From contig CACYPI010000019.1 of assembly GCA_902776275.1 (NCBI GenBank), forward strand, positions 1 to 33,753: a stretch of DNA of 33,753 nucleotides. Direction: 5' to 3'. The notes under the pieces are model-generated. The model worked only from the letters and a program-made list of their open reading frames with translations, was not told the origin of the DNA and made no database searches. The translations under genes were made by a program, and so were the position numbers. This document shows, piece by piece, positions 6,090-14,657 of the stretch; position 1 is the stretch's first letter, and each line of letters opens with the position of its first letter. The stretch comes from an uncultured Aeromonadales bacterium. Its GTDB lineage: Bacteria > Pseudomonadota > Gammaproteobacteria > Enterobacterales > Succinivibrionaceae.

Positions 6090-8632
6090 CTAGAAAGCCG
6101 TTTTTAACCCCCGCAGCCGCCCTGGCCTGCGCGCTCGCCCTGGCCCTGGCCGGGACCTCTCCTGCATCTGCCGCGCCTTCGCTGCAGCAGCAGGCCGCTG
6201 CGGCAAAGCAGGCGCAGAAGCCGCAGAAGGAAGGCGAGGCCGACCGCGCCGCCCTCGAGGCCGCGCCAGGCAGGACCTCGCTTGGGCCGCGCGAGAGGGC
6301 CGATCAGGCCATCGCCGAGCAGCGCGCCGCAGCCGGGCTCGATCCGCTCGACGTCAATCCGCGCCCCTTCGAGGCCCAGAGCATCAACGTAGCGGTCGAT
6401 CCCGGCATCAAGGTGATGACCGCAGCGCCCGCCACCTCGCCCACGCTTTCGCGCGAGGATCAGGACGGCACGCGCATCGAGCCCCTGCCCGTGCTCACCC
6501 GCGACATCCGCTTTGCCGACATGGAGTACGTCGACTCAGGCGGCGGGGTGTTCCTAAGCGGCATCAGGCCCTCGCAGGACATCTACTTCTACATGCCGCG
6601 CGACGAGGTGGCCGAGGACGCGGTGCTCAAGCTCTGCTTCACCCCCTCGCCCTCGCTCATCCCGGTGATCTCGCAGTTGAACGTCTACCTGAACCACAGC
6701 CTCCAGCTCACGATCCCCATCGTCAAGGAGACGCTCGGGCGCAAGACCGAGATAAGCCTCAAGCTCAACCCGTTGCTGCTGCGCGACCACAACGCGATCA
6801 CCTTGGAGTTCCGCGGCTCCTACAGCGAGTACTGCACCAACCCGCTGAGCACCACGCTCTGGCTCTCGGTGGGAGCCGAGTCGCAAGTGACGCTGCACGC
6901 CCAGAAGCTGCGCGTGGCCGACGATCTCTCGTTCTTCCCGATCCCGTTCATCGACACCGTGACCCCCGCGCGCAGCGAGATCTCCGCGGTGTTCCCCAAG
7001 GGCGCGGACAAGCGCATGGCCGAGGCCGCCGGGATCTTCGCCTCCTACGCAGGAGCCGCCGCGGACTGGCGCGGCGCTCAGTGCCGCGCCTTCGAGGACG
7101 CCCTGCCCGCCTCGGGCCACGCAATAGTCTTCGCGACCAATGAAAAGCGCCCGTCATTCCTGAGGGACTACCCCAAGACAGACGTGCCGCGCATCGAGAT
7201 AGCATCGATAAGCCCGCTTGCCCCTGAGAAGATGCTGATCATCAGCGCGCCTGATTCAGAGGGACTCGTCACCGCGGTCAAGGCGCTCACCTCAGGGCAG
7301 ATCATGCTCAACGGGCCCGTGGCCGAGGTCAAGGGCTACAAGGAGCTCAAGCCGCGCCCGGCCTACGACGCGCCCAAGTGGGTGGACACCACGAGGCCCA
7401 CGCGCTTTTCAGAGCTTGCAACCTACGAGGGTCAGCTGAGCCGCACCGCCATCAGGCCCGCCCCGATCTCGGTCGAGCTCAACCTGCCACCCGACCTCTA
7501 CTTCGTCCAGGGGTCGCGCGTGAACATGGACCTGCACTACCGCTACTCGCGCCCGGCGCCTGAAGGCGTCTCGCAGATGCACTTCATGCTCAACAACCAC
7601 CTCGTGCGCTCCTACCCGCTCAACTCCGACAGCGAGGCCTCGGCGGTGCTCGAGAACCTGCCCTTCCTGGGCGGCATCGACCTCTTCTCGGGATCGAAGG
7701 TCGACACGCTGCTGCTCCATCCGCAGAACGTGCTCACCTTCGACTTCCAGTACTCGCTGACCTCGGCCTCGCGCGTCAACTACTGCGTGACCCAGACGCT
7801 CATCAACAACCGCGTCGAGATCGAGCCCTCGTCGACCATCGACTTCAGCGACACCTACCACTTCGCGAAGATGCCGAACCTCGGCCTCTTCTGGCAGAGC
7901 TCCTACCCCTTCTCCATCTACGCCGACTGGCAGCGCTCGGCCGTGCTGCTGGACAAGCTGGGGATGGACGAGCTCACGGTGCTCATGAACGCCATGTCGC
8001 GGTCCGGCCGCCTCACCGGCGCCGAGGCCTCAAGCCTCAGGGTGATCGTCTCCCCGGGCAAGGACAGCATCCAGAGCCTCAAGGATCTCGACCTGCTCGT
8101 AATAGGCCCGCTCCCGGACTTTCTCAAGCAGAGCGCCGAGGCAGTCTCCGCCGTCACCGAGCAGCAGCGCCTGCTCACGAAGAGGCGCCAGAGCTCGGCG
8201 ATCCCCGACGAGGCCGGCCCCAGGCCCGATCTGAAAACCGAGATCGGATCCTCAAGCGGGCTCTCCTCTGCCACCTCCTTCCGCTCGCCTTTAAACGGCG
8301 AGCGCACCGTGGTCGCGCTCAGCGCCGACAGCGCCGAGGGCTACTCAAACCTCTCCTACAAGCTCGCCACCGAGCACGGCGTGGGCTTCATGCAGGGGAC
8401 GTCGGCGGTGATCCGCGGCGATGCGGCCGAGTGCTCGGATGAGGGCGAAACCTACTACATAGGCGATCTGCCCTGGTACCAGAGGATCTGGTACCACGTC
8501 ATGAACCAGGGCCCGGCGACGCTGGTGCTCATAAGCCTGCTGGCCGCCGCGCTCTTCTGCTGGCTGCTCTACAGGCTGCTGCGCGCGGTGAGGCGCTCGC
8601 GCCTGCTCGAAGGCCGCAAGGAGGACAGATGA
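6086..8632 (+). CDS. bcsB: cellulose synthase periplasmic regulatory subunit BcsB
   Basis: An 848-residue BcsB, the periplasmic membrane-anchored partner that BcsA needs and that guides the glucan out. A signal peptide is present (positive MTRKPF, hydrophobic Ala/Leu stretch, ASA cleavage near residue 29). It is followed by an Ala/Gln-rich linker, then the tandem carbohydrate-binding and flavodoxin-like modules (for example EYVDSGGGVFLSGIRPSQDI, SVELNLPPDLYFVQ). Near the end a single transmembrane anchor, ATLVLISLLAAALFCWLLYR, precedes a short basic cytosolic tail, as in the family. It is somewhat longer than E. coli BcsB (779) through the N-terminal linker. It is ATGA-coupled to bcsA and to bcsZ. 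Confidence 0.92.
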   Translation: MTRKPFLTPAAALACALALALAGTSPASAAPSLQQQAAAAKQAQKPQKEGEADRAALEAAPGRTSLGPRERADQAIAEQRAAAGLDPLDVNPRPFEAQSINVAVDPGIKVMTAAPATSPTLSREDQDGTRIEPLPVLTRDIRFADMEYVDSGGGVFLSGIRPSQDIYFYMPRDEVAEDAVLKLCFTPSPSLIPVISQLNVYLNHSLQLTIPIVKETLGRKTEISLKLNPLLLRDHNAITLEFRGSYSEYCTNPLSTTLWLSVGAESQVTLHAQKLRVADDLSFFPIPFIDTVTPARSEISAVFPKGADKRMAEAAGIFASYAGAAADWRGAQCRAFEDALPASGHAIVFATNEKRPSFLRDYPKTDVPRIEIASISPLAPEKMLIISAPDSEGLVTAVKALTSGQIMLNGPVAEVKGYKELKPRPAYDAPKWVDTTRPTRFSELATYEGQLSRTAIRPAPISVELNLPPDLYFVQGSRVNMDLHYRYSRPAPEGVSQMHFMLNNHLVRSYPLNSDSEASAVLENLPFLGGIDLFSGSKVDTLLLHPQNVLTFDFQYSLTSASRVNYCVTQTLINNRVEIEPSSTIDFSDTYHFAKMPNLGLFWQSSYPFSIYADWQRSAVLLDKLGMDELTVLMNAMSRSGRLTGAEASSLRVIVSPGKDSIQSLKDLDLLVIGPLPDFLKQSAEAVSAVTEQQRLLTKRRQSSAIPDEAGPRPDLKTEIGSSSGLSSATSFRSPLNGERTVVALSADSAEGYSNLSYKLATEHGVGFMQGTSAVIRGDAAECSDEGETYYIGDLPWYQRIWYHVMNQGPATLVLISLLAAALFCWLLYRLLRAVRRSRLLEGRKEDR

Positions 8633-9681
8633 TGAAAGCCCGCAATGCAGCCATCGCGCTGTGCCTGCTCTGCCTGGCGCCTGCAAGGCTCTTCGCGCTG
8701 CCGCTTTACAGCGAGGTCGCGCAAAAGGCGGCACCTTACGGTTGCGTGGTCTCAGGCGGCAATGTCTCAGCCATCGCGCAGGCCCACTACATGCTGATCT
8801 CGCTCTCATCAGGCGAGAAGGAGCGCTTTGCCCAGGCCGCCTCGTGCATGAGGGAGAAGCTCTCAGGCGGCGAGATGGGCGCCCTGCCCGCCGCGCTCTG
8901 GGGGCCTGATCCAGATGATGGCGGCAAGGAGAAGATCCTCGATGGCTCAAAGCCCACCGAGGCTGCGGTGCTCGAGGCCTGGTGCTTAATCGAGGCTGGG
9001 AAGGCCTTCGGCGGGGACTACGCAAAGCAGGGCGAGGCCCTGCTCGGGCGGATCAAGGAGGGGGCGCTCCCAGAAGGCCCGCTTGGCATGCTGCTGCCCC
9101 CTGAGATCCCGCGCAAGGAGGGCGATCTTTACGAGGTGGCGCCAGCCTCGCTGCCGCCTTTTGCCCTCGCGAGGTTCTGCGCCATCGACCAAGACTTCTG
9201 CCGCATCCGCGCCGACAGCCTGCGCGCCGTGGTGCGCGGCGCCGGGCAGGGCTACGTGCCTGACCGGATAAGCTTCACGAAGGAGGGGCTGCTGGCGATC
9301 CGCCCGGACACCCAGGGTTCCGACGAGGCCTCGCGCTTTTGGCACTACGTGGCCCTCACCAATCCAGGCGATCCCGATCGCGCGCTGCTGCTCTCGGCCT
9401 TGGGGCGCCTCAGGCTGCGGCTTGACGCGATGCTGCGCCCGCCCAAGCGCGAGTTCATGCACCCGCGCACCGAGGAGGGCATGGGATCGGCGCAGCAGGA
9501 CGCTGCCGCAGCAAGCGCGGGCTCCTTGAAGAGCCGCTGGTTCCTGGGCGCCGCATCCTCCGCAACCCTCATGGAGGAGGATCCGCTTGGCGCCATGATC
9601 ATGCTCGAGTCGCTGTGGCTCCAGGACCGCAGGCTTGAGACAAGCCTCCAAGGCGGGCTTTTGGAGGATCCCTCGAAGTGA
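8629..9681 (+). CDS. bcsZ: BcsZ-like GH8 family protein, catalytically degenerate
   Basis: A 350-residue exported protein in the bcsZ position. It has a signal peptide (about residues 1-23) and a GH8 framework: LPAALWG, the AW-x-L-x-EAG helix, LPPFALARF, and SDEASRFWHY. BcsZ is normally a periplasmic endo-beta-1,4-glucanase that trims stray cellulose. The E. coli acid E55 (SEGQSYGM) aligns with Ile49 (AIAQAHYM), the base D243 (SSYDAIR) with Glu233, and the active-site ASDGD becomes PTEAA. This copy is therefore probably inactive or altered. Two start ATGs are adjacent (8629, 8632). It overlaps bcsB and bcsC by ATGA-type junctions, so it is expressed with them. Confidence 0.8.
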   Translation: MMKARNAAIALCLLCLAPARLFALPLYSEVAQKAAPYGCVVSGGNVSAIAQAHYMLISLSSGEKERFAQAASCMREKLSGGEMGALPAALWGPDPDDGGKEKILDGSKPTEAAVLEAWCLIEAGKAFGGDYAKQGEALLGRIKEGALPEGPLGMLLPPEIPRKEGDLYEVAPASLPPFALARFCAIDQDFCRIRADSLRAVVRGAGQGYVPDRISFTKEGLLAIRPDTQGSDEASRFWHYVALTNPGDPDRALLLSALGRLRLRLDAMLRPPKREFMHPRTEEGMGSAQQDAAAASAGSLKSRWFLGAASSATLMEEDPLGAMIMLESLWLQDRRLETSLQGGLLEDPSK

Positions 9682-12600
9682 TGAGAAGGGCCGCCGCGCT
9701 GATCTTGGCGGCAGCCTGCCTCTTGCAGGCTGCCGCAGCCGCCCCTGCCCAGGACGCAGGGGCGGGCGAGGCCTTGCGCGCCTCCTCCATGCAGGAGAGC
9801 ATGCTCAAGCGCCAGGCCGATCTGGGGCGCTCGATGGCCGATCGCGAGCTTGAGGATCAGAGCCTGCGGCGCCTGAGGCTCGTCACCGGCAGCGGCAATC
9901 CCTCGTGGCTGCTCTACCAGGTGCGCATGCTCTGCGCCCGCGGCGGCGCAGAGCGCGAGCAGGCAGGCCCGGTCGTCGAGTCGCTCTGCAAGAGCTTCCC
10001 CGGGAGCTTTGAGTGCAGCCAGGCCCGCGCGGCCTTCGACTCCTCGTCGGCCGAGGCCAGGCTCAAGCTCCAGCCCTTCTACCTGCACGAGTCGAAGCAC
10101 GACTACGAGAAGGCCGTCGCCACGATGGAGGAGGTATTCGGGAAAGGCGGCCCTGCCGAGGAGGGACTGCGCCTCTCCTACCTCCTTGCCATGTCGAAGA
10201 TAGGCGGTCGCGAGGAGGAGGCGGCCGGGCTCATGAGGCAGATGCTCAAGGACGATCCAAAGAACCGGGATCTCAGGGCCAAGGTCCTCCCGCTCATCAC
10301 CTCGGCGCTTGCGGGATCCGATGCCGCGCGCGGCATCGCCCTCATCAATGAGGGAAAGGATCTTGAAGGGCGCGGCCTCATCTCGCGCGCCCTCAAGGCC
10401 GATCCGCAAAACCCCGACGCCTCCTACTGGAAGAAGCGGCTTGACATGTCGCGCGGCTTTGCCTTCATGCAGCGCGCCGACAAGCTGCTTGAGCTTAGGC
10501 AATACGACGACGCGGCAGCCTTCTACCGCCGCGCCGCCTCGTTCATGCCGCAAAGCCCCTACCCCGCAAGCGGGCTGTCGCAGGCTGCCTACGGCAAGGG
10601 GGATCTCGAGGGGGCCTTGAGGCACATGCAGAGGGCCGTGGCGCTCTCATCGGGGGAATCTGCCTCAGAGCGGCAGCGCCTCGCGTCCTCGCTGCGCGGG
10701 TTGCGCGCCGAGATCGCAGCCTCGAAGGCCGCCAGGGCGGCGGACGCCGGGGATCATGAGGCCGCAGCAGCGCTCTACCGCAAGGCGCTTGAGGCCTACC
10801 CGCAAAACCCCTGGCTCAGGCACCACATGGCCTCCGAGTTGATCAAGCTTGGCAAGGCCGGGGAGGCCCGCGCGGCCGTCGCCGGCGAGCCGTCATCCGC
10901 TGAGGACGCGCACGCCCGCTCGCTCATCTACGAGAAGCTTAACGACTATGCCATGGCTGCCGCCGTACTCTCGCCCTATGCCGCAGGTGATCAGGATCTC
11001 TCAGCGCGCAAGGCCGCGCTTGAGGCAAGGCTCAGGCTCGACAAGGCATCAAGCCTCCTTGAATCCGGCGCGCCTGCACAGGCGCTCGCGGCGCTCGGGA
11101 CCCCGTCTTCTGCGGAGGGCTTCGCGCTTGAAGGGCAGATCCTGGACGCGCTAGGGCGCCATGACGAGGCCTACGGCTCCTACGCGCGCGCCTGGTCGCT
11201 CGATCCAGTGTCAGGCAGGCTCTACAGCATATTCGAAAACCGCCTTGGCGCAGGCGATCAGAAGACCGCCTCAGCGCTCGGGCGCAAGCTCTTTGCGCAT
11301 GCCTCGGAACTTGAGAGATGGCAGCTGCGCGGCCTGGCCTCGGGGCTCTTGGACCTGGGCCTCTCCGCGCGCTCCTCTGCCATCTACGCGGCGCTGCACC
11401 AGGCCGTCTCTGACAGTCACGAAGGCCGCGACGCAGACGCTCAATCGGAGCTTGGCTACCTCTCAACCGGCGCAGGCGGCGCCAAAGGGAAGGCCCTTGA
11501 CTACGAGTACGCCATGGCTCTTTCCAGGGCGCGCGGCGCCAAGCCTTACAAGGAGCTTGGCCAGTACACGCGCGCCCTGCTCACCCCTGACAAAGACGAG
11601 CCCTGGCCTGCAAGCGCCCTGCGCGCAAGGGCTGCCGAGGCCTACCAGCAGGACAACCCCATATTGCTTTCGGGCTTCCAGTTCACGCGCGACAGCGGCC
11701 ACAAGGGCTACTCGGACTTAAAGTCGCGCCTCTTCATAAGCAATCTCTCATTCCCGCTTGCCAGGGGCCGCGCCCACATCCAGGCCGAGTCGCGCGAGAT
11801 CGACGCCGGGGCGCTCGAGGGAGGCCCTTGGGATGACATGTTCGGCGCCTGCTTTGCCCGCGGCTGCGGGCTTTACGGGGCCGGGCGCCAGCACGCCTCC
11901 CGCACCGCCTTTGACGCAGGCTGGCGCCGCGGCGATCTGCACTTTGACATCGGCACGGCGCCCTCTGCCAAAAACTCCGGGATCTCGATGTCAGGGATCC
12001 AGTTCTCGGCAGGCAACACCTGGCGCAAGGGCGGCTTCTCGCTTGGCGCTGAGATCTACAGAAGGCCCGTGGCCGCCTCGCTGCTCTCCTACTACGGGCA
12101 GCGCGATCCCTGGTCGGGGCGCTGGTACGGCGCGGTGAGCCGCACCGGGGTGAAGCTCAGCCCAGGCTACAGCCAAGACGGCTCATCGGGCTTCTGGGGA
12201 TCGCTCGCCTTCGAGCGCTTCGATGGGCACAGCGTCGCCTCAAACAGCGCCATCAAGGCCATGGGCGGCTGGTACAAGGACTTGTTCTCAGAACCCAACT
12301 CCAGCCTCTCGCTGGGGCTCTCGGGATCCTGGTGGCACTTTCATCGTGATCTGAGCGACTACACCTTTGGAAAGGGCGGGTACTACTCGCCTAGGGATTC
12401 CATAAGCGCCGGCCCCTCGATCACATGGAGGAAGCGCACGATGCGCTGGTCGGTGCAGCTTGGCGCCTCGGCCTCGCTCTCCTGGTCGCACAAGAGGCCG
12501 GTCGACCGCTACCTTGAAAAGGGCAGGACCTACGGCGGCTACGATGATCCTGTGGAGGGATCGTTCCGCGGCTACCCTGGCGATCTCAACTCGCGCGGCG

Positions 12601-12815
12601 GCTCCGACGCGGGATTCAACTTGAACCTGGGGCTCGAGGGCGCGGCCGAGCTCCGCGCCACCGAGCACCTGGTGCTGGGCGCCGCGGGTTCCTTCTCCCA
12701 CACCCGCGACTACCACCCGGCGGCGTTCATGCTCTACCTGCGCGCGTACTTCAAGCCCTGGAACGGCGATCTGCCGATGGGGCCGCAGCCGCCCTCTGAC
12801 ACTGCATCATGGTGA
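9678..12815 (+). CDS. bcsC: cellulose export protein BcsC (TPR scaffold and outer-membrane beta-barrel)
   Basis: A 1045-residue secretion channel for the glucan chain. A signal peptide covers about residues 1-24 (Ala/Leu-rich, ending AAAAPA). A long alpha-helical TPR superhelix spans roughly residues 40-640 (recurrent Ala-rich helix pairs such as ARGIALINEGKDLEGRGLIS and AAALYRKALEAYPQNPWLR). From about residue 655 (DNPILLSGFQFTRDSG) alternating beta strands form the porin domain, closing with a family-like C-terminal strand (AFMLYLRAYFKPWNGDLPMG). It is about 110 residues shorter than E. coli BcsC, mainly in the TPR part. The start overlaps the bcsZ stop; bcsE follows after 10 bases. Confidence 0.9.
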   Translation: MMRRAAALILAAACLLQAAAAAPAQDAGAGEALRASSMQESMLKRQADLGRSMADRELEDQSLRRLRLVTGSGNPSWLLYQVRMLCARGGAEREQAGPVVESLCKSFPGSFECSQARAAFDSSSAEARLKLQPFYLHESKHDYEKAVATMEEVFGKGGPAEEGLRLSYLLAMSKIGGREEEAAGLMRQMLKDDPKNRDLRAKVLPLITSALAGSDAARGIALINEGKDLEGRGLISRALKADPQNPDASYWKKRLDMSRGFAFMQRADKLLELRQYDDAAAFYRRAASFMPQSPYPASGLSQAAYGKGDLEGALRHMQRAVALSSGESASERQRLASSLRGLRAEIAASKAARAADAGDHEAAAALYRKALEAYPQNPWLRHHMASELIKLGKAGEARAAVAGEPSSAEDAHARSLIYEKLNDYAMAAAVLSPYAAGDQDLSARKAALEARLRLDKASSLLESGAPAQALAALGTPSSAEGFALEGQILDALGRHDEAYGSYARAWSLDPVSGRLYSIFENRLGAGDQKTASALGRKLFAHASELERWQLRGLASGLLDLGLSARSSAIYAALHQAVSDSHEGRDADAQSELGYLSTGAGGAKGKALDYEYAMALSRARGAKPYKELGQYTRALLTPDKDEPWPASALRARAAEAYQQDNPILLSGFQFTRDSGHKGYSDLKSRLFISNLSFPLARGRAHIQAESREIDAGALEGGPWDDMFGACFARGCGLYGAGRQHASRTAFDAGWRRGDLHFDIGTAPSAKNSGISMSGIQFSAGNTWRKGGFSLGAEIYRRPVAASLLSYYGQRDPWSGRWYGAVSRTGVKLSPGYSQDGSSGFWGSLAFERFDGHSVASNSAIKAMGGWYKDLFSEPNSSLSLGLSGSWWHFHRDLSDYTFGKGGYYSPRDSISAGPSITWRKRTMRWSVQLGASASLSWSHKRPVDRYLEKGRTYGGYDDPVEGSFRGYPGDLNSRGGSDAGFNLNLGLEGAAELRATEHLVLGAAGSFSHTRDYHPAAFMLYLRAYFKPWNGDLPMGPQPPSDTASW

Positions 12816-12825
12816 GGATGACTTA

Positions 12826-12900
12826 ATGAAGCTTGGAATTTCGGGCCTTGAGGATCAGGCGCAGGCCATAGACCAAGGCCGCGCCTACCTCGTCGCCTGA
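12826..12900 (+). other. bcsE: likely true 5' end of bcsE, interrupted by in-frame TGA
   Basis: ATG 12826 follows the ribosome-site-like GGTGAGG that overlaps the bcsC stop. It is 55 codons upstream of, and in frame with, Met 12991. The reading KLGISGLEDQAQAIDQGRAY-LVA is interrupted by TGA at 12898-12900 and resumes as SADQDAVNLALGALHAS. Residues on both sides match the enteric BcsE N-terminus (IGISSLWDEL, then HEDAISLANQTIAS). Counting from 12826 also puts the RxGD motif at 413-416, against 415-418 in E. coli BcsE. The TGA is therefore inside the ancestral coding frame. Confidence 0.75.
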
Positions 12901-12990
12901 AGCGCCGATCAGGATGCGGTTAACCTCGCGCTAGGAGCGCTCCACGCAAGCGAGGGCGGCCCAAGGCGTGAGGCGCTGTTCCTCTACGGC

Positions 12991-14457
12991 ATGGGAGGCG
13001 GAGACCTCAGGGATCTGTGCTCGATCCCCGATCTCGCCTCCAAAAGCCGCGCCCGCGTGCTCGCCTCGCGCTACGAGGCGCTCTCGGCAGGCGCGCTCTC
13101 AGATGAGCTGCTGCGCAGCAAGGGCGGCGGCAGAGGCATGCTCTGCGCCTGCCTGGCATTGCGCGGCGGGGCCTTCCTGAGGCTTGACGATCCCCATGCC
13201 GCCGCAAGGGAGCTGCGCGCAATTGAAAAGCTCTCTAAGGCCTTGGGCTGCGCGGTGCTCATCATCGCCAAGGTGCCGCCCCAGCTTTCAGGCGCGCTCG
13301 CGGACGCCGCATCGAGCCTGTCGGGCTTTGCCTCGATAAGCCGCCATGACGGCAAGGCGGTGTTTTGCGCCGCGCACTGGGAGGGGGCGCTGGGCAGCGC
13401 CTTCAACGTTGAAACCGGGCTTTTGTGCACCAGGGAGGGCTTTGGCGCCTCGGGCAAGCGCGACGGCCCGCCCCAGGGCGCCCCGGATGCCCAGGCCTTC
13501 TACATCGCAGGAGGCTCGTTCACGCCGGATCTCGCCTATTACTCGGACATCAGGCGCTTTGACAGCAACGATGATGTCTTTGCCGCGGCGCTTGAAGGCG
13601 CCACCGCCGCGACAGTGGTGCTGCAGCTTCATGACCGCGCCCAGGCCGACAGCCTCGCGCGCATGGCCTACGATCTTAGGCGAAGGCGCGGCAGCGCGCT
13701 TTCCATCATCATCTGGGAGCGCTCAGGCGGGCTGCGCGCCGACACCGAGAAGTTCTTCATCGCCTGCGGGGCCTCGTTCGTCTTCGAGCAAGGCGCCGCC
13801 GCGACCTATGTCTCGGCGATGCTCCCCTGCTTCCGCGCGCGCACCTATCCGGTGCCGCAGGAGAGCTTTGCGTCCATCCGCAGCCGCTACCACCAGGCCG
13901 ACGCCGTGGCCCCGGGCGTCAAGCTCGCGCCGGACTTCATAAAGGAGGCCAGCGGGATGCTCAAAAGCCTCGACTCCAGCCACATCCCCTGCACGCTCGC
14001 GGTGCTCATCCCCAAGCGCGGCGTCCCGCCGCTGCTCGCGTCCAGGAACTTCCTGCCCCGCCGCAGCGGCGACATCTGCGCCGCGTTCTCCGACTCGCTG
14101 TGGGTGTTCCTGCCCTCGTGCAGGCCATCCGAGGCGCCGGTGGCGCTGCGCCACGCCTTCTGCGCCCAGCTCGATTCGCTGTTCAGCGGGATCTCGCTCT
14201 CTGGCAGCGCCGAGGAGACCGGGCGCAGGCTCGAGATGCTCGAAAGTCGCGGGCAGGCGGGCATGGAGGTCGAGGGCATAGGCAGGATCGCCGAGGCAGA
14301 CAAGCGCAGATCCGCGCCCGGGAGCCGCACGGTGGAGGATCCCAGGCCGCTCACGCTCAGGCGCGGCGGTCGCGCGCTCCTCTCAAGGCTCGCATCAAAC
14401 AAGGCGCCATCGGCATTTCAGGACACGGATCCTGGACACAATGAGGAACAGCAATGA
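12991..14457 (+). CDS. bcsE: cellulose biosynthesis c-di-GMP-binding protein BcsE (5' end disrupted)
   Basis: BcsE is a cytosolic c-di-GMP sensor that boosts cellulose synthesis, contacting BcsR/Q and BcsF. From this Met the protein is 488 residues; from the better start at 12826 it would be 543, close to the family's 523, but TGA 12898-12900 lies between. The receiver-like middle part (ATVVLQLHDRAQADSLARMA, LRRRRGSALSIIIWER, FIACGASFVFEQ) and the degenerate GGDEF-like end with RSGD (residues 358-361 here), the c-di-GMP contact motif, are preserved. Met 12991 has no visible ribosome site. The C-terminal sensor half could still be made by reinitiation. The stop overlaps bcsF by ATGA. Confidence 0.8.
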   Translation: MGGGDLRDLCSIPDLASKSRARVLASRYEALSAGALSDELLRSKGGGRGMLCACLALRGGAFLRLDDPHAAARELRAIEKLSKALGCAVLIIAKVPPQLSGALADAASSLSGFASISRHDGKAVFCAAHWEGALGSAFNVETGLLCTREGFGASGKRDGPPQGAPDAQAFYIAGGSFTPDLAYYSDIRRFDSNDDVFAAALEGATAATVVLQLHDRAQADSLARMAYDLRRRRGSALSIIIWERSGGLRADTEKFFIACGASFVFEQGAAATYVSAMLPCFRARTYPVPQESFASIRSRYHQADAVAPGVKLAPDFIKEASGMLKSLDSSHIPCTLAVLIPKRGVPPLLASRNFLPRRSGDICAAFSDSLWVFLPSCRPSEAPVALRHAFCAQLDSLFSGISLSGSAEETGRRLEMLESRGQAGMEVEGIGRIAEADKRRSAPGSRTVEDPRPLTLRRGGRALLSRLASNKAPSAFQDTDPGHNEEQQ

Positions 14458-14657
14458 ACAGCTTCAGCCTTCACATCGGCGACATCCTCGCCATCGCAGC
14501 CCTGTGCGCTGCCGCCTTCATACCCTTGGGCTGGCGCCTGCACGCCTCGCGCGCCAAGCTCCTTGCGATGGCAAGGCTCCTGCTTGGGCGCCGCGCCTTC
14601 AGGGACTTGGGCACGCTCTCCGGGATCCTTCAGGGCAAGGACGGGGGCGGACGCTGA
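14454..14657 (+). CDS. bcsF: cellulose synthase membrane accessory protein BcsF (YhjT)
   Basis: A 67-residue single-span membrane peptide. GDILAIAALCAAAFIPLGWR matches the enteric BcsF helix (SDIIEIIVVCALIFFPLGY), followed by a basic, Leu/Arg-rich cytosolic tail. BcsF recruits BcsE to the membrane and supports BcsG. The start overlaps the bcsE stop (ATGA) and its TGA overlaps the bcsG start (TGATG), the usual tight E-F-G order. Confidence 0.85.
   Translation: MNSFSLHIGDILAIAALCAAAFIPLGWRLHASRAKLLAMARLLLGRRAFRDLGTLSGILQGKDGGGR

Noticed and set aside
9345..10625. 426-residue minus-strand ORF across bcsZ/bcsC
   Set aside because: It spans two real genes in opposite direction and lacks a ribosome site.
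14441..14656. N-terminal extension of bcsG from ATG 14441
   Set aside because: It would overlap all of bcsF, which is a clear BcsF homologue; the BcsG homology begins after 14657, whose start is TGATG-coupled.
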